A stretch of 64,000 bases of DNA from positions 26,910 to 90,909 of the forward strand of contig NZ_JZKH01000026.1 of assembly GCF_000961885.1 (NCBI RefSeq), written 5' to 3'. The position numbers and the translations under genes are program-made. The notes under the pieces are model-generated. The model was not told where the DNA came from, did not search any database, and worked only from the letters and a program-made list of their open reading frames with translations. Below, piece after piece: positions 51,456 through 61,423 of this stretch (position 1 is its first letter; every line of letters starts with the position of its first letter). Origin of the DNA: Streptomyces rubellomurinus (lineage in GTDB: Bacteria; Actinomycetota; Actinomycetes; Streptomycetales; Streptomycetaceae).

Positions 51456-52016
51456 TCAAGAGTTGTGGTTGAGTGCCTGGGCGGCGACTGCTGACCAGAT
51501 CTGTTCGGCCAAGGTCTCCGGGGACAGCGTGCCGTCGACGATCACGTCGCATTCGTCTCGTAGCGGCTCGATGTGCCGCTCGTGGGCGGCCCGCCGGTGC
51601 TCCACGTAATTCTGCAGGAGAACCTCAAGCGGGAAGCCGCCCCTGACGCATTTCCGTTCGATCTTGCGGGCCAGCCGGAGGTCCGCCGCGAGGTCAATGA
51701 AGACGTCGAGGCGGAGGCAAGGCCGCTGTGGGGTGACCCGACGAGCGAGGAGGCCGTCGACGATCACAACGGGGGCGCTGGCGAGCGCGGCGTCGGTGTC
51801 GGCGTCGAGCCGCTCGATGTCGACCGAGCGAGGATCCCCGACGTCCAGGCGCGGTATCCCGGCCTCGTCGCGTGTCCAGATTCCTCGCCCCGGAGCGGTG
51901 AAGTAGTAGTCGTCGCCGTGCAGCACGCTTGCCGGGCCTTCCACCGCGAACGACACGAGCGCATCGGCCAGTGTCGTCTTAACTGCCCCTGCACCACCGG
52001 TCAGCGTCAGTAGCAC
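51456..52016 (-). CDS. Uridine-kinase-like P-loop protein
   Basis: A 186-aa nucleoside/phosphoribulokinase-type P-loop protein. It has LLTLTGGAGAVKTTLADAL at the N-terminus, HGDDYYFTAPGRG (the uridine kinase DDYY-like segment), VIVDGLLA and LDVFIDLAADLRLARKIERK. The Walker A reads GGAGAVKTT, where the last Gly before Lys is Val, an unusual change. GTG 52016 has AGAGGGGGG upstream. An IS256 remnant lies directly upstream, so the native promoter may be lost. Confidence 0.75.
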   Translation of the reverse strand: MLLTLTGGAGAVKTTLADALVSFAVEGPASVLHGDDYYFTAPGRGIWTRDEAGIPRLDVGDPRSVDIERLDADTDAALASAPVVIVDGLLARRVTPQRPCLRLDVFIDLAADLRLARKIERKCVRGGFPLEVLLQNYVEHRRAAHERHIEPLRDECDVIVDGTLSPETLAEQIWSAVAAQALNHNS

Positions 52017-52068
52017 GTAACCCCCCTCTTTTGATCGACAGACCGAGGATCGCACGGCGGATCCGCGT

Positions 52069-52445
52069 TCATGCCACAGTCCGTGTACGTTCGACGAGTT
52101 GGCCCCGCTCGAAGCGAGCTCCGGCGCGGACCAGCGGGACGAGATGGGCGCCGTTGACGGCCCGCCAGCGGCCTGGGCGGACTCGACGAGCTTGAAGACC
52201 ATGGCGAGTGCCGCGACGCGGGAGCCGGCGCCCTTGGTGACCTTGGTGCGGAGCCGGACGGCGGCGAAGGTCGACTCGATGGGGTTGGTGGGTCCGCAGG
52301 TGGATCCAGTGCTCGGCCGGGTAGTCGTAAAAGGCCAGCAGCACGTCCTGGTCGTCGATGATCTTCTTGACGGCCTTGGGGAACTTGGCTCCGTAGATCT
52401 TGGCGAAGGTCGTGATGGCCCGCTCCGCACGTCGTCCACGTCGAG
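52069..52445 (-). mobile_element. IS256-family transposase remnant
   Basis: The minus strand reads AKIYGAKFPKAVKKIIDDQD, LLAFYDYPAEHWIHLRT, TNPIESTFAAVRLRTKVTKG, and VFKLVESAQ and GARFERGQLVERTRT across shifted frames. This is the C-terminal quarter of an IS256 (mutator) transposase. The DDE catalytic Asp residues and the rest of the element are gone. No intact terminal inverted repeat was found. Confidence 0.75.
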
Positions 52446-52486
52446 GACAAGCGGGGCTCAGCCGACTCGGCGTGAGTGCTCATGTT

Positions 52487-52696
52487 TCACCGCTGGTGGT
52501 CACCCGGGGCGTATCGGCTCCAGGTGCCGCCAGCCTCGGCGACGAACCGGGTGGCGGTTTTGTCGTGGTAGCCGAGGGCCTTGGCGATGACCGGCGCGGG
52601 GGCCTGGAGGACGAGGTGCCGGATGGCGAAGGTGCGGGCTCGTTGGGCCGGGCCACCGAGGTCACGGAGGGGGCCGAGCATGCTGGTCGGGTTCAT
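52487..52696 (-). pseudogene. Tyrosine-recombinase-like C-terminal fragment
   Basis: A 69-codon open frame with ARTFAIRHLVLQAPAPVIAK, ALGYHDKTATRFVAEAGG and TWSRYAPGD. This matches the C-terminal end of streptomycete site-specific recombinase or integrase-like proteins, whose normal length is several hundred residues. No catalytic core is present. It abuts the IS256 remnant and is another decayed mobile-element piece. Confidence 0.5.
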
Positions 52697-52779
52697 CGGC
52701 TGATCCGGGCGGCGGCCGGGGAAGAGCCAGTGGGTGGAGAGGTCTGTCCGGTCACAGCCCGCCCTGGCATTCTGGCCGG

Positions 52780-54116
52780 ATGGACGCTGACGACCTGACT
52801 CCGGCGCACCTCGACGAGGTGATGGACGGTTTGGCGAGGAACCCTGCCCTGCCGGCGCCCCTGATCCGGCGGCTGTTCGGATGGCGGCGGGGTGGGGGGA
52901 AGGTGGCGAAGCGTCCGGACCTCACCGAGGCGATGGTCGCCGAGATCATCGCGATCGACGACCACTGGCTCCTGCACAGCCTGGCGCTCAACGGTCGGCT
53001 GCCGGACCGGTTCCGCATCCAGCTGGCCGCCCATCAGGACGGTGCGGTGCGGGCCGCGCTCGTCGTCCACGCCGAGTCCGCACCGAGGGAGGTGCTGGAG
53101 CGGCTCGTCGACGATCCCGATCCGAGGGTCCGCGAGTACCTGGCCCAGAACCCGCGCACGCCGTCCGACCTGCGGGCCCGCCTGGCCGGCGACTCCGACC
53201 CCGCGATCCGTGCCACGCTGGCGAAGCACTGGAACCGAGCACCGGAAGCGGTTCGTCGCATCCTGCTGACCGACCCCGACGCGACGGTCCGCGCCGCGGC
53301 CTGCTCGACCTACTTCGCGCGCCGGCCGCATCCGGTACCGCCCCCGGACCTGCTGCCGGCACTGCTGGCCGACCCGGTGACCCGGGCGGGCGCGGTGATC
53401 CACGCCGCTCTCGACGCGGACACCGTCCAGCGGCTCGCCGAGGACCCGGACAGCCGCGTGCGCGCCGAGCTCGCCCGGCATCCCGACCTGCCGTCAGCGG
53501 TCCGCGACGTCCTCGCCGTCGATCCGGCCCCGAGCGTCCGGGTGACGGTCTTCGCCCGGCCCGACACGCCGGAGCAGGTGCGGGCACGGATCCACGCCTC
53601 GGTCTCGCGCCCGACCGAGCCTGGCCCCGGCGCCGACGACGAAGCAGTCCTGCAGTGGTACCTGGACGCCTTCGCACCCACGGAACTCCGGTTCCTGCGC
53701 CTGCCCTGGGTGACGGCCGATCCGCTGCCGCACGTCGACTCGCCCTACGTCAGCTTCCGGGCCTCCGCGGCCGCCAGCAAAGCCCTTCCCGCCGACGCGG
53801 TGGCCCGACTGCTCGACGACGAGGCGGAGATCGTCCGCCTCACCACGGCCTTCAGCGCCCCGCACCTGGTCGACGCCGCGACCGCCGAGAGCATCGAGCG
53901 CCGGTACCGCGGGCGGGACAAGTTCACGTTGTGGTGGGACGAGGCGGAGGTCCTGACGTTCCCGCCGGCCGCCCTGCGCCGCACCGCAACCTCCCGCTCC
54001 CCTCGCTGCTCCGGCTCCTCGTCGACTCCTCGGAGCGCGTCGCGGAGGCCGCCGCCGCCTCGCCGTACCTGCCCGTCGAACGCATGGAGTGGCTGCTCAC
54101 CCGGGCGGGCCTGTAA
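52780..54116 (+). pseudogene. HEAT/LRV-repeat protein with late frameshift
   Basis: From ATG 52780 about 400 residues of helical repeats of the LRV type (units like DPDPRVREYLAQNPRTPSDL and DPDSRVRAELARHPDLPSAV) can be read. After FPPAALRR near 53980 the frame becomes noise. The neighbouring frame resumes with LPSLLRLLVDSSERVAEAAA and ERMEWLLTRAGL and stops at 54116, a good family-type C-terminus. One indel near 53980 therefore breaks the last 45 codons. In the uncorrected frame translation would run to 54249. Confidence 0.7.
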
Positions 54117-54245
54117 GCCGCCGCTGCGACCGGCCGGAAGCTCGGCGCACGCGGGTGGCGGGCCGTCACGCCTCGGGTTTCGGGCCTCGGCCATCCGGCC
54201 CTCGTCGCATCGCCATCGGCCAAGCGTGCGGCCAGGGTTGGTCGC

Positions 54246-55859
54246 ATGAACCGACCTCCCCGTTCACTCCTGCGCTGCGCGCCGCGCGCGCCCGGGCGCC
54301 GCCGGCCGGCGGCCCTGCTGGCCGGCCTGGCGCTGCTGGCGCCGACCGTCGCGAGCGCGCTGCTCGCCCCTTCGCCCGCACGGGCCGACAACCCGACCGT
54401 CTCGGTGAACAACCTGCGGACCGGCTGGGACGCGGCCGAGCCGAACCTCGGGCCCGACCAGGTGTCGGCTGCGGACTTCGGCCGGCGCTGGTCCACCGCG
54501 ATCGACGGCGGGGTGCACGCCCAGCCGCTGGTCGCCGGGTCGACCGTGGTCGTCGCCACCGAGACCAACCACGTGTACGGCGTCAACGCGGCGGACGGCC
54601 GCATCCTCTGGCAGCGCGCCCTCGGCACCCCGGTGCCCTCGTCGACCGACTGCCTCTCGCCCGGCACCGGCATCACCTCGACGCCGGTCCTCGACGCCGC
54701 GAGCGGCACCGTCTACCTGGTGTCGAGGTCCAACGACGGGGGCGCCCACTTCTCGGCGCACGCCCTGGACCTCGCGACGGGCGCCGAGCGCGGCGGCTGG
54801 CCGGTACCGGTCCAGGGTGCGCCGGTGAACAGCCCCGGCGTCCCGCTCAACCCGGCCACGTCCGTGCAGCGCGCCGGGCTGCTGCTCCTCGGCGGCGCGG
54901 TGTACTTCGGGTTCGCCTCGGACTGCGGGAGGAATCCGTACGTCGGGATCGTCGGCGGCGTCGACACCAACACCCGGAAGGTGACCCTCTGGTCCACCGA
55001 GGCCGGCTCCGACTCCCAGAACGGGGGAGTCTGGATGAGCGGCGGCGGGCTGATGTCGGACGGCGACGGCCGGATCTTCGTCGCCACCGGCAACGGCGCG
55101 AACGGGGGCTCGCCGCCCACCGGCCCGGGCAACGCGCCGCCGGCCCACCTCGCCGAATCGGTCGTACGCCTCGGCGTCAACGCCGACGGCAGCCTCGTCG
55201 CGAAGGACTTCTTCAGCCCCACCAACAACAGGGACATGGACCACGCCGACCAGGACCTCGGCTCCGGCGGCCCCGCGGCGCTGCCGGACGGCTTCGGCAC
55301 GTCCGCCCACCCGCACCTGCTGGTCCAGGTCGGCAAGGACGGCCGCATCTTCCTGCTGGACCGCGACAACCTCGGCGGCACGGGGCAGGGCCAGGGCGGG
55401 ACGGACAACGTGGTCGGCATGACAGGCCCCTACAAGGGCGTGTGGGGACACCCGGGCGTCTGGGGCGGTGACGGCGGCTACGTCTACCTGGTCGAGAACA
55501 ACGGCGTGCTGCGCGCCCTCAAGTACGCGGTCGACGGCTCCGGCACCCCGCAGCTGACCAGCACCGGCACCAGCGCCGAGGGCTTCGGCTACGCCTCCGG
55601 CTCCCCCGTGGTCACCTCGAACGGCACCGCCTCCGGCTCGGCGCTCGTCTGGACCGTCTACTCCGGCACCGGGCCGAACGGCCAGAACGGCGAACTGCGG
55701 GTCTACGACCCGGTACCGGTCAACGGCACGCTCTCCATGCGCCGCAGCTTCCCGCTCGGCACGGTGTCCAGGTTCTCGGTGCCCGCGACGGACAGCGGAC
55801 GGATCTTCGTCGGCACCAAGGACGGCTACCTCGTCGCGTTCGGCGGGGCCGGCAGCTGA
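54246..55859 (+). CDS. Secreted PQQ-like beta-propeller protein
   Basis: A 537-aa exported protein. A signal peptide (RRPAALLAGLALLAPTVASA) is followed by a WD40/PQQ-type propeller with several blades of the form VVVATETNHVYGVNAADGRILWQR. Blades continue to the C-terminus (IFVGTKDGYLVAFGG). Such proteins bind ligands or act as extracellular dehydrogenases; no PQQ-ligating catalytic residues can be confirmed by eye. It starts 130 bases after the broken repeat gene and looks intact. Confidence 0.85.
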   Translation: MNRPPRSLLRCAPRAPGRRRPAALLAGLALLAPTVASALLAPSPARADNPTVSVNNLRTGWDAAEPNLGPDQVSAADFGRRWSTAIDGGVHAQPLVAGSTVVVATETNHVYGVNAADGRILWQRALGTPVPSSTDCLSPGTGITSTPVLDAASGTVYLVSRSNDGGAHFSAHALDLATGAERGGWPVPVQGAPVNSPGVPLNPATSVQRAGLLLLGGAVYFGFASDCGRNPYVGIVGGVDTNTRKVTLWSTEAGSDSQNGGVWMSGGGLMSDGDGRIFVATGNGANGGSPPTGPGNAPPAHLAESVVRLGVNADGSLVAKDFFSPTNNRDMDHADQDLGSGGPAALPDGFGTSAHPHLLVQVGKDGRIFLLDRDNLGGTGQGQGGTDNVVGMTGPYKGVWGHPGVWGGDGGYVYLVENNGVLRALKYAVDGSGTPQLTSTGTSAEGFGYASGSPVVTSNGTASGSALVWTVYSGTGPNGQNGELRVYDPVPVNGTLSMRRSFPLGTVSRFSVPATDSGRIFVGTKDGYLVAFGGAGS

Positions 55860-56073
55860 GGCCGGTCACCCGGCTCCGGGAGCGGAGCAGTGGTGCTCAA
55901 GTGCTGCTCAAGTGGTGCTCAAGGGGTCGGGTCGAAGCCGTCCGCCGCGGCGTGGACCCGGCCCGGCAGTGAGTCCTGCGGCCGACGCGTGCGGCCGGTC
56001 ACGGGGTGTCGGTGCCACGGGTCATACTCGTGCCGCGGCGCCGTCCGGGCGCCGCGGCACGAGGGGGAGAAGC

Positions 56074-56715
56074 ATGGCTGAGGTGCTGGTTTTCCATCAC
56101 GGGTACGGGCTGACCGAGGGCGTCCGCGCATTCGCCGAACGGCTGCGGCTGGCCGGGCACGTCGTCCACGTCCCGGACCTGTTCGAGGGGACGGTGTTCG
56201 ACAGCCTGCGGGAGGGCATCGGCCACGCGGAGAGCATCGGCTTCGGCACGATCGTCGAGCGCGGCACCGCCGCCGCCGAGGGGCTGCCCGCGGAGCTCGT
56301 CTACCTCGGGTTCTCGCTGGGCGTCCTGCCGGCGCAGAAGCTGGCCCAGACCCGCCCCGGGGCGAAGGGCGCGCTGTTGCTGGAGGCCTGCGTGCCGGTC
56401 GCGGAGTTCGGCGGTGCCTGGCCGCAGGGCGTTCCGGTCCAGGTCCACGGCATGGAGGCGGATCCGTACTTCGCGGGGGAGGGCGATGTGGACGCGGCCC
56501 GGGCGCTGGTCGCGACGGCGGCGGACGCCGAGCTGTTCCGCTACCCGGGTGAGCGGCACCTGTTCACCGACAGCGGCCTTCCGTCGTACGACGAACCCGC
56601 CGCACGACAGGTCACCCAGCGGGTGCTGGACTTCCTCGACCGCATCGACCGCATCGACCGCCTCGACCGCCTCGACCGCATCGAACGGCCCGGCGCCGTC
56701 GCGGCCGTCCGCTGA
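56074..56715 (+). CDS. Dienelactone hydrolase family protein
   Basis: A 213-aa alpha/beta hydrolase of the DLH family. Nucleophile region GFSLGV (Ser in place of the Cys of classical DLH), acid Asp in EADPYFAGEGD, His in GERHLFTDS. The C-terminus carries five DRI/DRL tripeptide repeats from a 9-base tandem repeat. AGGGGGAGA stands before ATG 56074. Substrate unknown. Confidence 0.88.
   Translation: MAEVLVFHHGYGLTEGVRAFAERLRLAGHVVHVPDLFEGTVFDSLREGIGHAESIGFGTIVERGTAAAEGLPAELVYLGFSLGVLPAQKLAQTRPGAKGALLLEACVPVAEFGGAWPQGVPVQVHGMEADPYFAGEGDVDAARALVATAADAELFRYPGERHLFTDSGLPSYDEPAARQVTQRVLDFLDRIDRIDRLDRLDRIERPGAVAAVR
56635..56689 (+). repeat. Tandem 9-bp repeat in DLH gene
   Basis: About five and a half copies of CGCATCGAC/CGCCTCGAC encode consecutive Asp-Arg-Ile/Leu tripeptides at the end of the hydrolase. 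The tract is a slippage-prone minisatellite. Confidence 0.8.
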
Positions 56716-56726
56716 GGTCGCGGGAG

Positions 56727-59579
56727 TCAGCGAAGGCCGAGCGTGGGTACCGACCCTCCGGAGGCGTGCTCGACCCGGACGCCGGGCAGGCCGCGGGACC
56801 ACGCGGCGGCGATCGGCGCCAGCCGCGCCGCCGGGAGCGGATCGGGCCCGAGGCCGATCGCGAGGTGCGGGCGCCCGCCGGAGTGGAACGGGCGCGGCCA
56901 GGCGTGCACCCGGGTGGCGCCCGCCTCCTCCAGGGAACCGAGCAGGGCGCGGATCCGGCCCCGGACGGCGCCGAGCGCGGCCGGCTCGGCGCTGACCACG
57001 GCCCAGCCGGCGTGGCGCCGGTGCAGCGGTGGCGGGGCGAGCAACTCGGGCCATGGATCGGGGTGTTCGGTGGCGAGCTCCCAGGCCCGGTACAGCTCCT
57101 CGGCGAGCAGCTCGCGGGCGGCCGGGCCGACCTGGGTGGTGCAGCTGCGGACGGGCGCGGAGGGAGTGAGGACGGTCAACCCCCCGGCCGCGCCGGCGGC
57201 GGGGTCGCCGAGCAGGGCGACCGGGCGGCGCCAGTCCCAGCCCGCCCAGGTCTCGGCGAAGCGCGGGAACAGGTCGCAGGCGGCCGTGTCCGCGTCCCGG
57301 ACGGTCCGCGCGGCCAGCACCGACCAGGCCAGCGACGGCAGTTGACCGAACGGCGCGGAGTCCAGGCCGCGCGCCCGGGCCCAGGCCTTCACCTGCCGGG
57401 CCAGCCGGACGAAAGCCGCGTGCCGCCCACCGACCGCCGCCACCAGTGCCTCGGCGTCCGTGACGGCGCTCAGCGCGACGGCCGCCGCCTCGCCCAGTTC
57501 CGCCCGGCGCTCGACGGCCTCGGCCGGATCCAGCGCGCCGGTGAAGACCACCACGAGGTCCACCGCCAGGCCGTCCGCCGTCAGTCGCAGCCCTGGCACC
57601 CGCGCCCCGCGCACCTCGTGCAGCCCCTGCGCGTGCGGCAGGGCGGCCGCCACCCGGGCCCGCACCCCGGCCAGGTCGGCGGGGCCGGGCAGCGCGGCCA
57701 CCAGGTCCAGGTCGGCGCCGTCCAGCTGGCAGCCCAGACGGCGTGAGCCGACCGTCCGGACCACGCCGCCCGGCAGGGCCGCCGCGATCCGCTCGGCCAA
57801 CGTCTGGGCGGCAGCGGTACGTCGGGGAGGCTCGGTTCGGAGCGCTTCGGCCCCGGTCGGGTCGGCCCCGGTCGGGTCGGCCGGTGCGTCCGGCAGGTCC
57901 CGGATCTCGCCGGTGCCCAGCGCGACCGCGGCGCGCACCCGCATCGGCTCGTCGCCCCGGCGGGAGAGCACCACCAGCTCACCGACCCGGGCCGAGGCCC
58001 CGGCGGCTCCGGCGAGGCCGGCCGCGCACTCGGCGGCCGTGCGCTGCGGGTCGGCGCTGCGGCCGAGGATCAGGTGCGGGGTGTAGCCGTCCGCGCGGCC
58101 GCGGCAGCGGGGGAAGCGGCGCACCAGCGCGGCCCGCAGCGCCGCCCACGGCTCGGGCGAGTCGGCTGCCGGGTCGAGCCAGAGGGTGGCGTCCTCGCGG
58201 TGGCCGAAGGTGTGCACCCCGGCCAGCCGGGCGGTGAACGGCGCGACCTCGGCGGCGGCCCGGCCCAGCAGCGGCAGGGCGCGGTCGAACTCGGCCTCCG
58301 GGACGAAGCCGAACAGCAGGTTGACGTGCGGCGGCCAGCGGCGCAGCTGCGGGTCGTGCGCGGCGCGCAGCCGCTGGATCGGCGGCCACAGCTCCTCCGG
58401 CGGCAGCCAGGCGACGGCGGTGCGGGTGGTCGGCGCGGCCTCCAGGGCGTCCGGCGACGCCGGTTCCCCGGAGGACAGGTCGAGGTCGACGGCCACGCCG
58501 TAGTGGTCCGAGGGGTGCAGCCCGTCCGCGGTCGGGCGGTCGCCGAGGAGGTGGGCGGCGGTGGCCCGGGCGCGTTCGGCGCGCAGCAGGACGCGGTCGA
58601 GCCGCCCGGCGCGGCCGGTGAGCGAGGAGACGGCGGCCAGCGGGTTGCCGACCGGGTCGAAGGTGGGAGTGTCGTCGGCGGGGCCGCGAGCCTGTGTCCA
58701 GGCGTCCCGCAGGCCGAGCGCGGCGGCCGGGCCGGCCGGGCCGGAACGGGCGTCGTTGAAGTCCCCGAGTACCAGCAGTTCGCCCTCAAGGGCGGCGAAC
58801 CCCTCGGCCAGCCGGGCGAGTTCGGCCTGACGGCGGGCCGGGCCCTCCGGCGAGTGATCGCTGCTCAGGTGAACGGCGGCCACGGTCAGCGGCGCTGCGG
58901 CGGTCCGCACGGTGACGGCTGCCACCGCCTTGTGCGGGCCCAGCACGTGCCGCCCGGCGGCCAGCACGGGCAGGCGGCTGAGCAGCAGCAGGCCGTACTC
59001 GGCGATGTCCGGGCCGCCCGGGTCGAGGTGGAGGGTGTAGCCGTCCCGGACCCAGGACGCGGCGAGCAGCCCGTCGACGAGTGCGGGCTCGACCTCCTGG
59101 AGTGCGATGACGTCGGCGTCGGCCGCCGCCAACGCGGCGAGCAGCAGCGGGCGGCGGCGCGCGGTGGCGATGAGCGGGGCGTCGTAGCGGTCCCACAGCG
59201 TGTTCCAGGTGACCACGCGCAGCCGCCCGGCCCCGGCCCCCGCCGCTGCCTCGGAGGCGGGCCGCCAGCCGTCCCCGGCCCGCCAGGCGTGCGGTGCGGC
59301 GGCGGTGAAGAACGGCGTGGGCAGCCGGTGCGGGTCGGTGCGCCGCCCGGCCTCGGTGCGGTCCAGCTCGTCCAGGCCGGTGTCGCGGTCCCAGACCGGC
59401 ACGCCGTCCGCCTCGACGTAGCGCACCCGGTGCCAGGGGACGTCGCCGGAGGCGGTGAAGGCCTCCAGCGGGACGCGCTTGACCCGGTCGTCGCGCTGGC
59501 GCACGCCCAGGGTGAACCGGGCCGGGTCGAAGCGGGCGTCCCAGCGGATCCGCTGACAGATCTGTTCGATCGGGCGCAT
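56727..59579 (-). CDS. RNA repair multidomain protein: MJ1316 - EEP phosphatase - 2H (LigT) - nucleotidyltransferase
   Basis: A 950-aa protein. Residues 1-75 form an MJ1316/DUF504 RNA-end-recognition domain ([20 protein letters not shown]). Residues 115-360 are an endonuclease/exonuclease/phosphatase domain ([45 protein letters not shown]). Residues 385-560 are a 2H phosphoesterase-like domain ([19 protein letters not shown]). The rest is a polymerase-beta-type nucleotidyltransferase with [10 protein letters not shown] and DGADLDLV, resembling CCA or poly(A) polymerases. The ATG overlaps the ligase-kinase stop (ATGA). Domain content implies end healing and 3'-end rebuilding of cleaved RNA, perhaps tRNA. 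Confidence 0.88.
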   Translation of the reverse strand: MRPIEQICQRIRWDARFDPARFTLGVRQRDDRVKRVPLEAFTASGDVPWHRVRYVEADGVPVWDRDTGLDELDRTEAGRRTDPHRLPTPFFTAAAPHAWRAGDGWRPASEAAAGAGAGRLRVVTWNTLWDRYDAPLIATARRRPLLLAALAAADADVIALQEVEPALVDGLLAASWVRDGYTLHLDPGGPDIAEYGLLLLSRLPVLAAGRHVLGPHKAVAAVTVRTAAAPLTVAAVHLSSDHSPEGPARRQAELARLAEGFAALEGELLVLGDFNDARSGPAGPAAALGLRDAWTQARGPADDTPTFDPVGNPLAAVSSLTGRAGRLDRVLLRAERARATAAHLLGDRPTADGLHPSDHYGVAVDLDLSSGEPASPDALEAAPTTRTAVAWLPPEELWPPIQRLRAAHDPQLRRWPPHVNLLFGFVPEAEFDRALPLLGRAAAEVAPFTARLAGVHTFGHREDATLWLDPAADSPEPWAALRAALVRRFPRCRGRADGYTPHLILGRSADPQRTAAECAAGLAGAAGASARVGELVVLSRRGDEPMRVRAAVALGTGEIRDLPDAPADPTGADPTGAEALRTEPPRRTAAAQTLAERIAAALPGGVVRTVGSRRLGCQLDGADLDLVAALPGPADLAGVRARVAAALPHAQGLHEVRGARVPGLRLTADGLAVDLVVVFTGALDPAEAVERRAELGEAAAVALSAVTDAEALVAAVGGRHAAFVRLARQVKAWARARGLDSAPFGQLPSLAWSVLAARTVRDADTAACDLFPRFAETWAGWDWRRPVALLGDPAAGAAGGLTVLTPSAPVRSCTTQVGPAARELLAEELYRAWELATEHPDPWPELLAPPPLHRRHAGWAVVSAEPAALGAVRGRIRALLGSLEEAGATRVHAWPRPFHSGGRPHLAIGLGPDPLPAARLAPIAAAWSRGLPGVRVEHASGGSVPTLGLR

Positions 59580-61306
59580 CAGTCCTCCCGGGAGTCGAGC
59601 GAGCCCGCCGTGTCCTCCACGGTGCCACGCGCGCCGACGTACCAGGTGCGGTGGGCCTCGCCGGGGTACGGCGGGCGGTAGCGGTGCAGCTGGGCGGTGA
59701 GCACGTCCGGCGGCACCGGGTGCGGTCGGGTGGCGTTGCGGCGGCGCAGTTCGGTCTCGTCGACGGTCATGACGGCGTGGGTGACCAGGGCGTCCCGGCG
59801 CTCGGCGACGCCCGCCACCAGGGAGCGCTGGTGGTGGTTGAGCGAGGTGGCGTCCCAGACCACGGTGGCACCGGGGGTCAGGGCGGCGGACAGCCGGTCC
59901 AGGCCCTCGCGCAGTACGTCGGGGTTGTCGCGCTGGTCGGCCCGGGAGCCCCGGGCGGCGCGCAGCCCGTCCAGCGAGACCACGGTGTCGACGCCGTCGA
60001 GCGCGCCGGTGAAGGTGCTCTTGCCGCTGCCGGCCGGGCCGGTGAGCTGGATCAGCCGCGGGAAGGCGCCGTCGCGCCAGCGCCAGGTGGCGGCCTCCGC
60101 CTCGTCGGTGGTGCGGATCCGGCCGAGCGCGTACGCCTCGCGGGCCTGGGCGTAGCAGCGGTCGGCGGCCTCGCGGCCGAAGCCGGCGAACCGCTCGCGC
60201 AGGCCGCGGCGCAGGGCGTCGAGCGGGTCCTCGTCGAGCAGGCCCTCGGTGTCGGCGTGCAGTTCGGACCAGGCGACCTGCTGCTGCTCCTCCGGGCCCG
60301 GCGCGGCCACGGCGGCGAGGGCGTGCAGCACCGCCAGGTCGGCGGCGACGGACATCCGGACCAGCCCGGCGGGCCGGGCCTCGTCCGGGTACGGCAGGTG
60401 CAGCCGCGGGTGCAGGCCGACCAGGTCGGCGACCCGGCGGGCCAGCGGCAGGCCGAGCGACCCGGCCAGCCGGGGGGCCAGCTCCTCCCGGCGGATGGTG
60501 CGCAGCGCGGTGGCGAGCACGCCGACCAGGCGGCGGTCGCCGGTGCGGCCGAGGGCGTCGAGCTGGTCCGAGATATCCGCCAACTCGTACTCGGGGCCGG
60601 GGAGTTCGTCGAGGCCGAGGGCGGCGGCGAGGGCGCCGGGGGCGGGCCGGGCGCCGCTGCGCACCGCCCACAGGGCGGCGGCCGGGCCGAGGCCGTTGGG
60701 CACGACGGCGGCGTGCATCCAGTGGGTGTCGGTGCGGACGTGCCGGGGGCGCACCCACTTGGCGACCCGCTCGCCGAACTCGGCCCGGGGGAAGCCCCGG
60801 ACGGTGCGGACGACGTACCCCTCCTGCCGCTCCAGGTCCAGGCCCGCCGCGAGGGAGCGCAGCGCCCGCTCGTCGTAGCGGCCGCGCCACAGCACCCGGG
60901 GCGTCGGGACGCCGATGCGGTGCAGGAAGCGGACGGTGCTGTCCCAGTCCAGGCAGGCATCCTCGGCGTCCCACACCGAGAAGCCGTGGAACCAGCTCTC
61001 CAGGTCGGTGTACGGGATCGAGTGCCGGGCGTACGTGTTCTCGCCGCAGATCCGCCAGCCCGGCGGGATCAACCGGCCGATCCGGCCGTGCAGTTCCTTC
61101 ACCCAGGCCCGCGACGGGTGGTGGGCGGAGTCCAGCGAGCGGGCGTGCAGGCCGTCGCGGTAGAGGGTGGTGTTCTCGCCGTCCAGTTTCTCGGTGACGA
61201 CGACCTCGGCCCCGGCGAGGCCGGAGAGGTCGCCGGTCCGTACGTCGTCCGCCGCGGCGCCCGGCGACCAGGGCAGGTGCGGCGTCCGGGGATACTGCAC
61301 GCGCAT
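59579..61306 (-). CDS. RNA ligase - polynucleotide kinase fusion
   Basis: A 575-aa protein. The N-terminal ligase has motif [10 protein letters not shown] (catalytic Lys), motif [11 protein letters not shown], motif IV EGYVVRT and motif V VAKWVRP, as in Rnl-type RNA ligases. A helical middle region follows. The C-terminal kinase has Walker [24 protein letters not shown] and an Arg-rich lid ([13 protein letters not shown]), as in T4 Pnkp-like kinases. No 3'-phosphatase domain is visible. ATG 61306 with GGGAG upstream is preferred over GTG 61345. It is the first gene of the two-gene cassette. Confidence 0.88.
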   Translation of the reverse strand: MRVQYPRTPHLPWSPGAAADDVRTGDLSGLAGAEVVVTEKLDGENTTLYRDGLHARSLDSAHHPSRAWVKELHGRIGRLIPPGWRICGENTYARHSIPYTDLESWFHGFSVWDAEDACLDWDSTVRFLHRIGVPTPRVLWRGRYDERALRSLAAGLDLERQEGYVVRTVRGFPRAEFGERVAKWVRPRHVRTDTHWMHAAVVPNGLGPAAALWAVRSGARPAPGALAAALGLDELPGPEYELADISDQLDALGRTGDRRLVGVLATALRTIRREELAPRLAGSLGLPLARRVADLVGLHPRLHLPYPDEARPAGLVRMSVAADLAVLHALAAVAAPGPEEQQQVAWSELHADTEGLLDEDPLDALRRGLRERFAGFGREAADRCYAQAREAYALGRIRTTDEAEAATWRWRDGAFPRLIQLTGPAGSGKSTFTGALDGVDTVVSLDGLRAARGSRADQRDNPDVLREGLDRLSAALTPGATVVWDATSLNHHQRSLVAGVAERRDALVTHAVMTVDETELRRRNATRPHPVPPDVLTAQLHRYRPPYPGEAHRTWYVGARGTVEDTAGSLDSRED

Positions 61307-61382
61307 GTCCGGCTCCCGGGTCGGTCGGTTGTGGTCCGCCGACACAGTAGGAGCGCGCCGATCTTCCTGACCAGCGATTTAT

Positions 61383-61416
61383 CCGGGACGGGGCCCGCAG
61401 TCGGGCCCCGTCCCGG
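61383..61416. terminator. Hairpin terminator downstream of GH31 gene
   Basis: A perfect 15-bp stem (61383-61397 and 61402-61416, left arm CCGGGACGGGGCCCG) with a CAGT loop, eight bases beyond the GH31 stop. It separates the GH31 transcript from the RNA repair cassette. Confidence 0.85.
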
Positions 61417-61423
61417 TGGGGTG

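Noticed and set aside
52069..52696. A complete insertion sequence
   Set aside because: Only the C-terminal part of an IS256 transposase and a recombinase tail are readable; no terminal inverted repeats or target duplication were found.
56727..61306. A toxin-antitoxin or phage-defence operon around the RNA repair genes
   Set aside because: No nuclease toxin, abortive infection gene or phage gene is adjacent; neighbours are a hydrolase and a glycosidase separated by a terminator.
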